This document shows, piece by piece, positions 18,821 to 27,918 of a stretch of DNA of 64,000 bases (position 1 is the stretch's first letter; every line of letters begins with the position of its first letter). This stretch comes from Heliobacterium mobile. GTDB lineage: Bacteria > Bacillota > Desulfitobacteriia > Heliobacteriales > Heliobacteriaceae. The stretch lies in assembly GCF_009720735.1 (NCBI RefSeq), contig NZ_WNKU01000021.1:1-64000 (forward strand), read 5' to 3'. A program made the translations under genes and the position numbers. The notes below the pieces were generated by a model. It did no database searches, was not told the DNA's origin, and worked only from the letters and a program-made list of their open reading frames with translations.

Positions 18821-20295
18821 GCTAGACCACTCCGTACAGATGCTTCTTCGAGACAATGGAGAAAACGTTTCATCGATGACGGAAAAGCGGAGAAATGAAA
18901 ATGGAAATAAGACGCCGTCAACGAACCCGAACTATACCCTTCGGGGCGAAACGCTTCTGTCCCTCCCAAGGGGTCTGTCTTTCCTAAGGAAAAAGCAGGC
19001 CGCATATTTTCTTCGGGAGAGAAGTACACATCGGAATAATGAAATTCATGGCCTCGGAGCCGATCTCCCCGGCGGCCCAGAAGAGTGTCGTGGTCGATCT
19101 GTGCGGTCACATAACCGAGGGCTCGCCGTTTGGTTCCCATACGGCAATCTGCCGGGACAAGACCGGCAAGTTCATAGCTTTGTCCGTCATTCGTCGTGAT
19201 CGACCGGCATAAGGTCATAAAGCCGCCGCATTCGGCGTAGATGGGCATCCCCTGCTGGTGCAAGTAGCGCAGTTCTTGAAAAAAGGAGCTGTTCGCCGAG
19301 AGGCTTTCGAGATGCAGTTCCGGGTATCCGCCTCCCAGGTAGAGACCTGCCACCTTTAATGGAATGGACTCTCCACGAACCGGTTGAAAAGGGACCCATT
19401 CGATGCCCAAGTCTTCCAAGTCCCGCAGGGCATCTTCGTAGTAAAAATGAAAAGCTTCATCACGAGCGATGGCCACGGGAATTTTTTGAGCGAACCGAGG
19501 GGTCTGTTTCGTTAACTGGTTTTTTTCCAAGTTCTCCGCTAGATGCTCCGCTAGGTTCTCCTTTTTCTTTTCCAGCTTTATTTCTAGCTTTTCTGTCGAA
19601 AAAGAGGAAGCCACTTCGAGCAGTCGGTTTACGTCGACGTAACGTTCCATCACGTCGGCCAACTGCTGCCAGTAGGATTCCAGCTCCCGGCTCGACTCGA
19701 TGGCAGAAACAAGGCCGAGATGCCGTTCCGGCATGGGCCGAACAGCATCGCGAGGGAGGCAGCCTAAAACAGGCACGCAACAGGTTTCTTCTACAGCTCG
19801 CCGGGCCATTAAGCCGTGCCGTTCCGAGCCGACTCGATTGATGATGACGCCAGCCACGGTCAGGTCCCGCTGTAACGTGCAAAAGCCGTGGACCGTGGCG
19901 GCTATGCTCTGAGCGGCCGATCGAGCATCGACCACCAGGATGACAGGCTTGTTGACGATTTGAGCCAGATCAGCGGTGCTGCCTTTGCCACCGGGCTTTT
20001 CTCCAGCGGCGCCGTCGAAAAGACCCATGACCCCTTCGATGACAGCCATTTGAGCTCCTTCTATCGCCCGCTGGTATAAGCGAAGGATCGTCTCTCGGTC
20101 CATCATCCAACTGTCTAAATTGGAACAGGTTCTCCCGGTGATCAGCTTGTGAAAGGTCGGATCAATATAATCGGGGCCTGTCTTAAAACTTTGCACCGTC
20201 ATGCCCCGCCGGCGTAGAGCGGCGAGGATTCCCATGGTGACAGTTGTCTTTCCGGCACCGCTGTGAGTTCCGGCGATTACAACAGCTGGTATCAT
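18802..20295 (-). CDS. cbiA: Cobyrinate a,c-diamide synthase
   Basis: A glutamine-dependent amidotransferase of about 497 residues that amidates carboxylates a and c of cobyrinic acid. The N-terminal dethiobiotin-synthetase-like ATP domain has GTHSGAGKTTVTMG. The C-terminal class I glutaminase-like domain has the nucleophile in YAECGGFMTLC and a late His in GHEFHYS. A charged linker rich in Lys and Glu (about 230-270) joins the two and is longer than usual. The start is ATG at 20295, sharing ATGA with the cbiB stop. It precedes cobO, the next enzyme in the pathway. Confidence 0.93.
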   Translation of the reverse strand: MIPAVVIAGTHSGAGKTTVTMGILAALRRRGMTVQSFKTGPDYIDPTFHKLITGRTCSNLDSWMMDRETILRLYQRAIEGAQMAVIEGVMGLFDGAAGEKPGGKGSTADLAQIVNKPVILVVDARSAAQSIAATVHGFCTLQRDLTVAGVIINRVGSERHGLMARRAVEETCCVPVLGCLPRDAVRPMPERHLGLVSAIESSRELESYWQQLADVMERYVDVNRLLEVASSFSTEKLEIKLEKKKENLAEHLAENLEKNQLTKQTPRFAQKIPVAIARDEAFHFYYEDALRDLEDLGIEWVPFQPVRGESIPLKVAGLYLGGGYPELHLESLSANSSFFQELRYLHQQGMPIYAECGGFMTLCRSITTNDGQSYELAGLVPADCRMGTKRRALGYVTAQIDHDTLLGRRGDRLRGHEFHYSDVYFSPEENMRPAFSLGKTDPLGGTEAFRPEGYSSGSLTASYFHFHFSAFPSSMKRFLHCLEEASVRSGLACPSKG

Positions 20296-21356
20296 CGTAA
20301 CCACGTTCCTATTCCATATAAAATGGCACCGCCGGCCAGGCTGTACAGGATGGCCGTCACAGCCATAATTCGCACCACTTCTCCAATATGGCGTGCCTCT
20401 AAGGTCACCAAAGGTTGTCCCATGGTGGCTCTACGGGAAGGGACTCCTCCGTAGTAATTGAGACCGCCCAATTGGACACCTAATGCGCCGGCTACGACCG
20501 ATTCGGGGATACCGCTGTTGGGACTGGGATGCTTTGGGGCGTCAGTTACCCATGTTTGGATCATCCGCCCTGCCGGATAGCCTAGTAAGGTTCCGGCAAG
20601 GATCATGACCACTCCGGTCAATCGAGCCGGCAAAAAATTAGCCACGTCGTCCATTCGGGCAGCGAACCGGCCGAACCAGAGGTAACGATCATTGCGATAG
20701 CCGATCATGGAGTCGAGCGTGTTTACGGCTTTATAGGCATAGGCACCGGGGACGCCGAGCAAAAAGGCGTAAAAAAGAGGACTTGTGATGCCGTCGACGG
20801 TGTTTTCGGCGACCGTTTCCACGGTAGCTCGGACGATTTCACTCTCATCGAGCTGTTCTGTATCGCGCCCTACGATCCAGGAAAGCTTTCGCCGGGCTTC
20901 TACGATTTCTCCCGCTTCGAGAAGATCTTTGATCTCGAAAGCCGCTTCAGCTAAACATCGACCGGCCAAGGCAATCCCTAAGAGTATGCCGCCGCCCAAG
21001 GCTTGTACAATTCCTGAGCCGATGAAGATACCCTTATCCAGGAAGTGGACAGTTCCAGACTGCTTCACAGGAACAAATTCTAGATTCGCCCACTGGACAA
21101 GAGCCATGACAGCCGCCGAAACGGCAAAGGTGATGCCCACCGTAAGCAGCGACAAGACCATCCCGCGAAACAACAGCGACCGCTCAGCCCTTTTCCCCGC
21201 CCCGTACAACCGCTTTTCCAACGTGGATATGATCTTCCCGATCCCGATGACCGGGTGAGGCAGCCAGCGGGGATCTCCCACCAGTGCATCATAGAGCAGG
21301 GCGATGACGATCGTGAGCATGCTTAAAGAAAAGATATCTGTAAACATCTCTATCAT
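20292..21356 (-). CDS. cbiB: Adenosylcobinamide-phosphate synthase
   Basis: A membrane protein of 354 residues with several hydrophobic segments. It attaches aminopropanol (phosphate) to adenosylcobyric acid. Family motifs seen are YDALVGDPRWLPHPV near the N-terminus, SWIVGRDTEQL, VAENTVDGITSPLFYA, and SPNSGIPESVVAGALGVQLGG near the end (in outline). The ATG at 21356 overlaps the cbiP stop as ATGA. It is called cobD in the Pseudomonas nomenclature; cbiB is used here to avoid confusion with the decarboxylase. Confidence 0.94.
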   Translation of the reverse strand: MIEMFTDIFSLSMLTIVIALLYDALVGDPRWLPHPVIGIGKIISTLEKRLYGAGKRAERSLLFRGMVLSLLTVGITFAVSAAVMALVQWANLEFVPVKQSGTVHFLDKGIFIGSGIVQALGGGILLGIALAGRCLAEAAFEIKDLLEAGEIVEARRKLSWIVGRDTEQLDESEIVRATVETVAENTVDGITSPLFYAFLLGVPGAYAYKAVNTLDSMIGYRNDRYLWFGRFAARMDDVANFLPARLTGVVMILAGTLLGYPAGRMIQTWVTDAPKHPSPNSGIPESVVAGALGVQLGGLNYYGGVPSRRATMGQPLVTLEARHIGEVVRIMAVTAILYSLAGGAILYGIGTWLR

Positions 21357-22927
21357 GGCGCAGGAACGGTCTCCGATTCAGGGGAGTTCTTTGGCCCTTC
21401 GATGCCGACGATATCATAGAGGAGATCCATTTTTAAGCTCAGGCGGACGATGTCGGCCAAGCGGTTGTAGTCTTGTTCTTTCCGCTCTGCTACCGATGCG
21501 GCAGAGGCAAAATTGATCGGTTCAAGACCTTTTTTCCGGCGCAAGGTGTTGAGCAGATGATGCCGTAAGGAGTCGTTGTCAAAGATGCCGTGCAAATAGG
21601 AACCGATGACCAAACCGTCGGCGTCCACAATCCCGTCGATGACATCGACGAGTTCCTCTCCCCGTCGTTCGATCCGGCAGAAAGGTTTCGCTTCTGACGA
21701 GGCTACGCTCTGTCCCATGTGAATTTCGTAGCCTTGCACGGAAAGACCCTGCAGGGGACCTAGATAGGGTCCGTGACCGCAGATCGTAGCTGATGCTAAT
21801 TGGGTCACCTTTTCTGCTTCCATCGTGGTCACCATGTCCAACAGTCCCAGACCTGCAACGACGGGAACGGAGCTTTCTACGCCTTGCGGATCCTGTATCT
21901 CTTTACCTAAGATCTGATATCCGCCGCATATGCCCCAGACTAAGATGCCCTTTTCGGCGACGGCTCTGATCTCTTCGGTTAAGCCTGTCTTTTGCAGCCA
22001 TAACATGTCTTCGATCGTGTTTTTGGTACCGGGAATGATGACCATATCGGGCCGGCCCAGTCGACCAGGCGCTTCTACATAACGGACCTGGGCAGCACCT
22101 TCGGTGCTCAAGGCATCAAAGTCGGTGAAGTTGGAGATGCGGGGCAGGCGGATGACGGCGATATCGAGCATTTCCCCCGTAGGCACTTCGGTGATCGGTT
22201 TTTCCAGAGCTACCGAATCTTCCTCTTGAATGTGCACCCCTTTGAAATAGGGGACGACACCGACAACCGGCTTTTTCGTATACTCTTCTAAAAAGTCGAT
22301 GGCTGGTTGAAGTAAGCTGATGTCACCGCGAAACTTATTGATGACGATGCCTTTGATCCGCTCTTGCTCATCAGGGTCCAAAAGAGCCAGTGTCCCCACG
22401 ACCGACGCGAGCGCACCCCCGCGGTCGATGTCAGCGACTAACAGCACAGGGGCGTCAGCCATCTTGGCCACACGCATATTGGCGATATCGCGCGCTTTTA
22501 AGTTGACTTCAGCAGGAGAACCGGCACCTTCGATGACGATGACGTCATACTGTTCATGAAACTCATCGAGACAGGCTTGGATCGTGTCGACGGCTTGGGT
22601 TGCATATTCTAAGTGATACTGGCGGGCGCTGATGTTGCCCACTGGTCGACCGAGCACGATCACTTGGGATGATGCTTGTCCGGTCGGCTTTAGAAGGATG
22701 GGGTTCATCTTCACATGGGGATCCAGTCCGGCTGCTTCCGCTTGCACGACCTGGGCCCGGCCCATCTCTCCCCCGTCACGGGTCACATAGGAATTGAGGG
22801 CCATGTTCTGCGATTTGAAGGGGACCACTTTTTGGCCGTCCTGAAGAAATATGCGGCATAAGGCCGTCGCCAAGACGCTCTTGCCGACGTTAGAACTGGT
22901 TCCTTGCAACATAATTGCCTTGGCCAT
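21353..22927 (-). CDS. cbiP: Cobyric acid synthase
   Basis: A glutamine-dependent amidotransferase of 524 residues that adds the four remaining amides (b, d, e, g) to adenosylcobyrinic acid a,c-diamide. The ATP-binding N-terminus reads MLQGTSSNVGKSVLATALC. The glutaminase domain has the Cys nucleophile in WGICGGYQILG and the late His in SYLHGIFDN. Length is normal. The ATG shares one base with the cobU TAA (TAATG) and has GGAGGG upstream. It is followed by cbiB through an ATGA overlap. Confidence 0.95.
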   Translation of the reverse strand: MAKAIMLQGTSSNVGKSVLATALCRIFLQDGQKVVPFKSQNMALNSYVTRDGGEMGRAQVVQAEAAGLDPHVKMNPILLKPTGQASSQVIVLGRPVGNISARQYHLEYATQAVDTIQACLDEFHEQYDVIVIEGAGSPAEVNLKARDIANMRVAKMADAPVLLVADIDRGGALASVVGTLALLDPDEQERIKGIVINKFRGDISLLQPAIDFLEEYTKKPVVGVVPYFKGVHIQEEDSVALEKPITEVPTGEMLDIAVIRLPRISNFTDFDALSTEGAAQVRYVEAPGRLGRPDMVIIPGTKNTIEDMLWLQKTGLTEEIRAVAEKGILVWGICGGYQILGKEIQDPQGVESSVPVVAGLGLLDMVTTMEAEKVTQLASATICGHGPYLGPLQGLSVQGYEIHMGQSVASSEAKPFCRIERRGEELVDVIDGIVDADGLVIGSYLHGIFDNDSLRHHLLNTLRRKKGLEPINFASAASVAERKEQDYNRLADIVRLSLKMDLLYDIVGIEGPKNSPESETVPAP

Positions 22928-23532
22928 TATAATCTCCCTCCTTGCCTTGACCCGTTAGGGTCGGGTCCTTTGATCTGCATTGGGCATCCGCTGACGGTGA
23001 GATAGACCCGATGGGCCTGCCGGGCGACTTCCTGCTGAACCCATCCGGCCACATCCCGGAAAATCCGGCTGAGCGGATCGAGGGGAACAATGCCCCAGCC
23101 CACTTCATTGCCGACGGCGATCACCGTCGCCTCCGATTCCCGTGCCATCTGGGAGACCTGCCGGGCCTGTTCGACGATCAACTGTTCTTTTTCTGTATTC
23201 CACTCGCCCGGTTCGTAAAGGGGAAGGAGCATGTTCGTCGTCCACAAGGTTAAACAATCGATGAGCAAGACGTTTCCCTTCCGGCCCCACTCACGCAGCA
23301 CCTTGTCCAACTGGGTCGATTCCTCTACCGTTTTCCAGATGGAGGGACGACGCTGCTGATGTATCGTCACCCTGCGCCGCATCTCATCATCATAAACTCC
23401 CGCCGTTGCTACATAGATGACCTGTTCCGGGTGGTCGCCGCCAGCTTCTGCGGCTAGTTCTTCGGCCCAGGCGCTTTTACCGCTGCGAGACCCGCCGGTG
23501 ACCAGGACTAATTCTCCTGCTTGAATTCGCAT
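22927..23532 (-). CDS. cobU: Adenosylcobinamide kinase / guanylyltransferase
   Basis: A bifunctional enzyme of about 201 residues that phosphorylates adenosylcobinamide and transfers GMP to it. The P-loop reads VTGGSRSGKSAWAEEL. Family motifs LIDCLTLWTTNML and VGNEVGWGIVP follow. The ATG at 23532 has GAGG 11 bases upstream; three more in-frame codons precede it without a better site. It is the first gene of the second half of the cluster and is divergent from the HD-domain gene across about 50 bp, so it probably has its own promoter. Confidence 0.94.
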   Translation of the reverse strand: MRIQAGELVLVTGGSRSGKSAWAEELAAEAGGDHPEQVIYVATAGVYDDEMRRRVTIHQQRRPSIWKTVEESTQLDKVLREWGRKGNVLLIDCLTLWTTNMLLPLYEPGEWNTEKEQLIVEQARQVSQMARESEATVIAVGNEVGWGIVPLDPLSRIFRDVAGWVQQEVARQAHRVYLTVSGCPMQIKGPDPNGSRQGGRL

Positions 23533-23567
23533 TGCAGCCACGCCTCTTCGTCAATATTTGCCTACAT

Positions 23568-23575
23568 GTTATACT
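23568..23575. promoter_or_regulatory. Overlapping divergent -10 elements for cobU and the HD gene
   Basis: TATACT (23570-23575, plus) and TATAAC (23573-23568, minus) overlap. The minus one has TTGTCT 18 bp upstream, and the plus one has a poor -35 (TCGTCA, 17 bp). If the plus element is used, the HD-gene mRNA would start almost at its ATG (leaderless). This is sequence inspection only. Confidence 0.35.
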
Positions 23576-23581
23576 GTGAGT

Positions 23582-24124
23582 ATGAGTAAAAAGACAAGCT
23601 TCGCCAGAATTAAATATCGCGTCCAACAGGTCGGCCGCGCCTTACTGCCTACCTTTACCAGAGAGGAGCTACAGTGGGCCGCATCGTTCCTTTCGGCAGA
23701 AGAACATGAAGTCTTTCGGGAAATGGCACCGGCTGACCGGCGGCACTGCCTTGACGTCGCTCATATCTGCCGCTCCATGGCCGAACAGCTAGCGCCGGAT
23801 CAGCGACGACTGCTGCTCACCGCCGCTTTGCTCCACGACATGGGAAAACGGCAAGGTGCGATCCGGTTGGGACACCGCATTTTTTTTGTGCTCTTAGGTT
23901 CTCGCCGCTCTCGGATCGTTCCTTTTAAACGGTGGCCCCTTGTCGGGCGTCCACTGCATGTGATCGCCCGGCACGCCCGGTTGGGCGCTGCCGAGGCGAA
24001 AAAACGCAATTGGGCGCCGGACCTGGTGGCGTTGATCCGCCACCATCATGATCAATCCGGCTCTATGTCTGATGAGAACCGACGCCTTTTGCAGATGCTC
24101 CAACGGGCCGACAATCTCTGCTAA
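23582..24124 (+). CDS. HD-domain phosphohydrolase inside the cobalamin cluster
   Basis: A soluble HD-superfamily protein of about 180 residues. Metal-binding motifs appear in order: HCLDVAHIC, LLHDMGKRQ (the HD pair) and, toward the end, RHHHDQSGS. The family hydrolyses nucleotides or phosphomonoesters; the substrate is unknown. It is the only plus-strand gene in the 18-kb cluster. Its TAA overlaps the cbiC TAG on the other strand, and its start lies about 50 bp from divergent cobU. The ATG at 23582 lacks a clear ribosome binding site; a TTG at 23558 is also in frame. A role in B12 metabolism is possible but unproven. Confidence 0.8.
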   Translation: MSKKTSFARIKYRVQQVGRALLPTFTREELQWAASFLSAEEHEVFREMAPADRRHCLDVAHICRSMAEQLAPDQRRLLLTAALLHDMGKRQGAIRLGHRIFFVLLGSRRSRIVPFKRWPLVGRPLHVIARHARLGAAEAKKRNWAPDLVALIRHHHDQSGSMSDENRRLLQMLQRADNLC

Positions 24125-24741
24125 GGCATCTGTAACAGCATGGCGTTGACGATGGACGCCGCCACTGTGCTGCCGCCTTTATTGCCGACTACGGTGATGT
24201 AGGGGATGTCCGCTTGGACGAGCGCTTCTTTCGATTCAGCAGCCCCCACAAATCCGACCGGTGTACCTACCACCAAGGCAGGACGGCAACGGCCTCCTTC
24301 GATCAAACTAAGCAGGTGAAACAGGGCTGTCGGTGCATTACCGATAGCGATGACAGCACCATTCATCTCGTCAGCCAGTAGTTCAAAAGCGGTCATGGCT
24401 CGCGTATTCCCCGTCTTTTTCGCCTCTTCGACGACACGAGGGTCACTGATGCTGCAGACGGCTGAAGCGCCTTTGCTGGTGAGCAGGCGCTGGTTTACGC
24501 CTACCCTCACCATGTTCACATCGGTATAAACACTGGCACCCTCCGCTAATGCTTTGATGCCGATGTCTACAGCACCGGGGCTCCAGCGAACAAGCTTCGC
24601 AAACTCTGGGTCACCGGTCGTGTGGACGACCCGTTTGACCACTTTTCGCTCTTCCGGCGATATGGGCAGCGGTCCAAGCAGCTCGTCAATGATGGCCATA
24701 CTCTTGTCTTCAATGGCCCTCGGATCGGTAATGTAGTCCAT
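24121..24741 (-). CDS. cbiC: Cobalt-precorrin-8 methylmutase
   Basis: CbiC moves the C11 methyl to C12 to form cobyrinic acid. The 206-residue protein has ITDPRAIEDKSMAII at the start and the catalytic His in VKRVVHTTGDPEFA. GNAPTALFHLL and GTPVGFVGAAESK follow. Length and motifs are typical. The ATG shares one base with the cbiX stop (TGATG). It is the last gene of the riboswitch-proximal unit, and its TAG overlaps the convergent stop of the HD-domain gene, leaving no room for a conventional terminator. Confidence 0.95.
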   Translation of the reverse strand: MDYITDPRAIEDKSMAIIDELLGPLPISPEERKVVKRVVHTTGDPEFAKLVRWSPGAVDIGIKALAEGASVYTDVNMVRVGVNQRLLTSKGASAVCSISDPRVVEEAKKTGNTRAMTAFELLADEMNGAVIAIGNAPTALFHLLSLIEGGRCRPALVVGTPVGFVGAAESKEALVQADIPYITVVGNKGGSTVAASIVNAMLLQMP

Positions 24742-25106
24742 CAGCCGACCTCCTGAATGCGTTCGAAGATCAATTGGGCAATCCGTTCATCAGCGCCGAG
24801 CGGCCGTCCCATCGTAAAGCGCAGTTGGGGATGGGCTTTGCCGATTTCCTCTAATTCTTCGGGAATATCTTTTTGAATATGTACGCCGTTATATAAGAAC
24901 AGAGGGATGACTTTAACTTCGTCAACACCTAAGGCGACTAGTTCTTCGATACCTTCGGCCAGGTTTGGCTTGGCGTTCTCCATAAAGCAGACGACGAGCG
25001 GGTCGATTTGATGAAATTTCCGTACCATGTTACCGATGTTCACAGCATGGCTGTTCGCTTCAGCCAACCGGCTTCCGTGTGCGACGAGCAAAACACCTGT
25101 TTTCAT
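24741..25106 (-). CDS. cbiX: Sirohydrochlorin cobaltochelatase, short form
   Basis: A 121-residue single-domain chelatase (CbiX-S type) that inserts cobalt into sirohydrochlorin, the entry to the anaerobic pathway. The metal and active-site His lies in LLVAHGSRLAEAN and a second element in VIPLFLYNGVHIQKDIP. Short forms act as homodimers. The ATG at 25106 has AGGAGA seven bases upstream. The frame stays open for 48 codons above it through the 153-bp gap after cbiJ, but the first codon there has no ribosome binding site. Confidence 0.9.
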   Translation of the reverse strand: MKTGVLLVAHGSRLAEANSHAVNIGNMVRKFHQIDPLVVCFMENAKPNLAEGIEELVALGVDEVKVIPLFLYNGVHIQKDIPEELEEIGKAHPQLRFTMGRPLGADERIAQLIFERIQEVG

Positions 25107-25259
25107 AGTCTCTTCTCCTTCTATCAATAAAGTTAAATATTCAAACAGGATTGCTGCACCTGATAGCAAATCTGGGGTGTGATGACAGAGTGAGCGATTT
25201 GGGCGGAGCGGCGTCGAGAGCGAGAGTTGTGAAGCGGTTAAGCGCGCCACGGTTCACAT

Positions 25260-26072
25260 TCAGAATAACCCAGAGGTTTGGCATGCGAGCGGAACAACCG
25301 AGCGAACAGCCGCCCATCCAACAGCCGTCGACACATCCTGTGTCAAGGCCGGGTACTCCAAGGCAGGTCGAGTAAGCACAATCAACCCCATACCTAGTTC
25401 CATAGCTGCACTCATCTTTTCATCGGCACCGCCAACGGTGCCGCTTTCTTTTGTAACCAGCCACTGTGCACCAGTTTGCAAAAACATAGCCCGGTTGAGT
25501 TCGTAACTAAAAGGTCCCTGCATGGCTATGATCTGATTCGGTGTTAAGCCCAGATCGAGGCACCGCTGAATTTCTTGCGGATCAGGTAAAATCCGTACAA
25601 TCGGATACAACCCTTTATCCAACAGAATTGGAACCAACTTCGGCAAGGCACGGCTCCCTGTGGCCAAAAAAACCCTGCTCCCGGTCGGAGCCTCTTGCAG
25701 CGTCAGCAGGGTTTGGCTCCAGTCGCTGATCGAGGTTAGTTTTTCATAGGCGGGAAGTGCGCTCTCAGGGCGTTCATACCGTAAGTAAGGGATACCCCTC
25801 TTACAGCTAAGTTCGATGAGATTTTCCGAAGCAACCCGGGCGTAGGGATGACTGGCGTCGATGACGGCGTTTACGTTATGGTTTTGAACAAAGGTCTCCA
25901 TAGACAGAAGATCCATGGCCCCTCGTTGCACATGGAGGGCTCCACTAAACTGTTCTCTCAGGATCTGTTCGCCATATTCAGTGACGACAGAAGCTATAAC
26001 CGGTAATTTCTTCTCCAGTAAGGCCTCAATCAACAACCGGGCATCTTTGGTTCCAGCGACAACCCAAATCAC
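25260..26072 (-). CDS. cbiJ: Cobalt-precorrin-6A reductase
   Basis: CbiJ/CobK reduces the macrocycle of (cobalt-)precorrin-6A with NAD(P)H. The 270-residue protein begins with the nucleotide-binding WVVAGTKDARLL and contains DASHPYARVASENL and GPFSYELN followed by TKESGTVGG near the C-terminus, all family marks. The start is GTG at 26072, overlapping the cbiH TGA (GTGA) with GAGGGG upstream. Longer starts lie within cbiH. Confidence 0.92.
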   Translation of the reverse strand: MIWVVAGTKDARLLIEALLEKKLPVIASVVTEYGEQILREQFSGALHVQRGAMDLLSMETFVQNHNVNAVIDASHPYARVASENLIELSCKRGIPYLRYERPESALPAYEKLTSISDWSQTLLTLQEAPTGSRVFLATGSRALPKLVPILLDKGLYPIVRILPDPQEIQRCLDLGLTPNQIIAMQGPFSYELNRAMFLQTGAQWLVTKESGTVGGADEKMSAAMELGMGLIVLTRPALEYPALTQDVSTAVGWAAVRSVVPLACQTSGLF

Positions 26073-26797
26073 CAGCGATAACCCCTCGGCGTGATCATCC
26101 AACCGTCTTTGGTATAAGTCTGGGAATTGCCGATGATCAACACAGTGAACATGTCGATGTCATGATTCAGAAATTCACCCAGCGTAGAGACGGTTTTTTC
26201 CTCACCAGCCCGCCGGGCATTGCGAACGATGCCGACCGGTGTGGAAGCGGGACGATGCTTTAATAGCAGTTGTTGCACTTCTTCGATTTGGTGAACCCGT
26301 TTCGTGCTTTTCGGGTTGTACAAGGCGATAACAAAGTCAGCCGTCGCTGCATTCTCTACCCGGCGGAGGATTAAATCCCACGGCGTCAGCAGATCGCTCA
26401 AAGAGATGATGGCAAAGTCATGCATCAGCGGTGCACCGAGGGCAGCCGCAGCAGCCGTGGCCGAGGTGACGCCGGGGATGACTTCCACGTTCACCTTCTC
26501 CTGAGCTTGGCGAAGCTGTACTGCTTCCAGGATGACCCCAGCCATGCCGTAAACGCCAGGATCGCCGCTCGATATGACTGCCACCTTATGTCCTTCGATT
26601 GCGAGGTCAACAGCCAGGTAGGCCCGATCCACCTCTTTGCGCATACCGGAGGCACGTACATCTTTATGAGCGATTAAGTCTTCCACCAGTTTCAGATAGG
26701 TGTGATAACCTACGATGATATCGGATTCTTCGATAGCCTGCAAAGCCCGGCCTGTCATCTGATCCCGGTTACCCGGTCCTAATCCGATAATGGCCAA
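26069..26797 (-). CDS. cbiH: Cobalt-precorrin-3 C17-methyltransferase
   Basis: A SAM-dependent corrin methyltransferase that also drives ring contraction. The N-terminal loop reads AIIGLGPGNRDQMTG, and SSGDPGVYGMAG and EVIPGVTSATAAAAALGAP follow. No C-terminal Fe-S extension is present, so this is the short form of about 242 residues. I take the TTG at 26797 (GAGG upstream, 19-bp overlap with cbiG) as start. The upstream ATG at 26893 would overlap cbiG by more than 100 bp and add residues unlike the family. Confidence 0.92.
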   Translation of the reverse strand: MAIIGLGPGNRDQMTGRALQAIEESDIIVGYHTYLKLVEDLIAHKDVRASGMRKEVDRAYLAVDLAIEGHKVAVISSGDPGVYGMAGVILEAVQLRQAQEKVNVEVIPGVTSATAAAAALGAPLMHDFAIISLSDLLTPWDLILRRVENAATADFVIALYNPKSTKRVHQIEEVQQLLLKHRPASTPVGIVRNARRAGEEKTVSTLGEFLNHDIDMFTVLIIGNSQTYTKDGWMITPRGYRW

Positions 26798-27918
26798 GGT
26801 ACCTCGGCTAAAGCTACCGTCACTGATTCCAGAACCCTTTTCTTCAATAGCAATCGCGCCCGGCGATGAGCCAATAGGGCTGTCGGTTCGCATACCGCTT
26901 TCACTCCAATCTTTTGCGCCACAAAGTCCGAGCCGGGGATGTCATCCCGATGCCGGGTACAGCACTCTTCAATTTCATCTGATTTATAGGTTTGAAAGGG
27001 AACCTTTCGTATACGGGCCGTTTCTAAAAAGGCCCTTTCTTCCGCTTTGACCCAAGCACTGGCGATAGACAGCAGACAATCGGGATGGATGCCGACTTGT
27101 TGAAAAGCTTGATCGATCGCCCCCATCACCGTTTCCGTAGGGACGCCTTTCCGGCAGCCGAGCCCGGCTACGATAAAGCGGGGCCGCAGTCGAAGTGTGG
27201 CCGAGTCATTGCCGACTCGGTGGGTGAGCAATACCTTTAGCGCCTCTTCCTGGGGAAGAGCAGACTCCACCGTCGACACCACTACCGTTTCCCTTTCGTC
27301 TTTTCGCTTTGCTGTCTCAGCGGGATCCCATAGCTTCCATGGGTACGTCCTGTTCTGTTTCACTAAGGCATCATAAAATTGATGATCGCACAGCCATTCG
27401 ATCGGGGCGCCCCGGAGCATGGCAGAAGAGATCTTTTTTACATTTGACCAAGGTTCAGGGACTGCACCGATATGGCGGGCAAAGGTATCTACTGCCGGCA
27501 AGCCGACTACATCGGTCGCCGTCGTGATCACCGGCGTCGCACCGATCTGACGGCTGATCTCGAGGGCCAAGTCGTTGGCTCCCCCCCAGTGACCAGACAA
27601 GACGCTGATGACAAACTGTCCCGCTTCATCGACAACGACGACCGGTGGGTCCGTCCGCTTATCTACCAGAAAGGGTGCTGCCATTCGAACGAGAATGCCG
27701 AGGGCACCAATGAAGACGAGTGGTTGACCACTCGTAAATAGCCGTTCGAAGGTTTCTCTCAACGGAGGCTGCCAGCACTGGTCGGCCCTACTGATGCAGC
27801 TTTCAAGGTTCGACGTCGGCGATATCTTTGCTGGAAGCCAGAGTACCGCTTCCGGCAGGGCTACGCCAATTCGCCGGGCTAGGTCGGCTCCCCCTGGCGT
27901 CAAGGCCAGGACGTTCAC
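26779..27918 (-). CDS. cbiG: Cobalt-precorrin-5A hydrolase
   Basis: CbiG opens the delta-lactone and releases acetaldehyde from cobalt-precorrin-5A. The 379-residue protein shows the three expected parts: an N-terminal domain with GALGILVRMAAPFLVDKRTD, the central LSGHWGGANDLALEI with ATDVVGLPAVDTFA, and a C-terminal domain with AGLGCRKGVPTETV. The start is GTG at 27918, forming GTGA with the cbiF stop. It overlaps the start of cbiH at the other end. Confidence 0.93.
   Translation of the reverse strand: MNVLALTPGGADLARRIGVALPEAVLWLPAKISPTSNLESCISRADQCWQPPLRETFERLFTSGQPLVFIGALGILVRMAAPFLVDKRTDPPVVVVDEAGQFVISVLSGHWGGANDLALEISRQIGATPVITTATDVVGLPAVDTFARHIGAVPEPWSNVKKISSAMLRGAPIEWLCDHQFYDALVKQNRTYPWKLWDPAETAKRKDERETVVVSTVESALPQEEALKVLLTHRVGNDSATLRLRPRFIVAGLGCRKGVPTETVMGAIDQAFQQVGIHPDCLLSIASAWVKAEERAFLETARIRKVPFQTYKSDEIEECCTRHRDDIPGSDFVAQKIGVKAVCEPTALLAHRRARLLLKKRVLESVTVALAEVPWPLSD

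Noticed and set aside
23558-24124. Reading the HD-domain protein as a cobalamin enzyme
   Set aside because: No cobalamin-specific motif is visible; position alone does not justify naming it a pathway gene.
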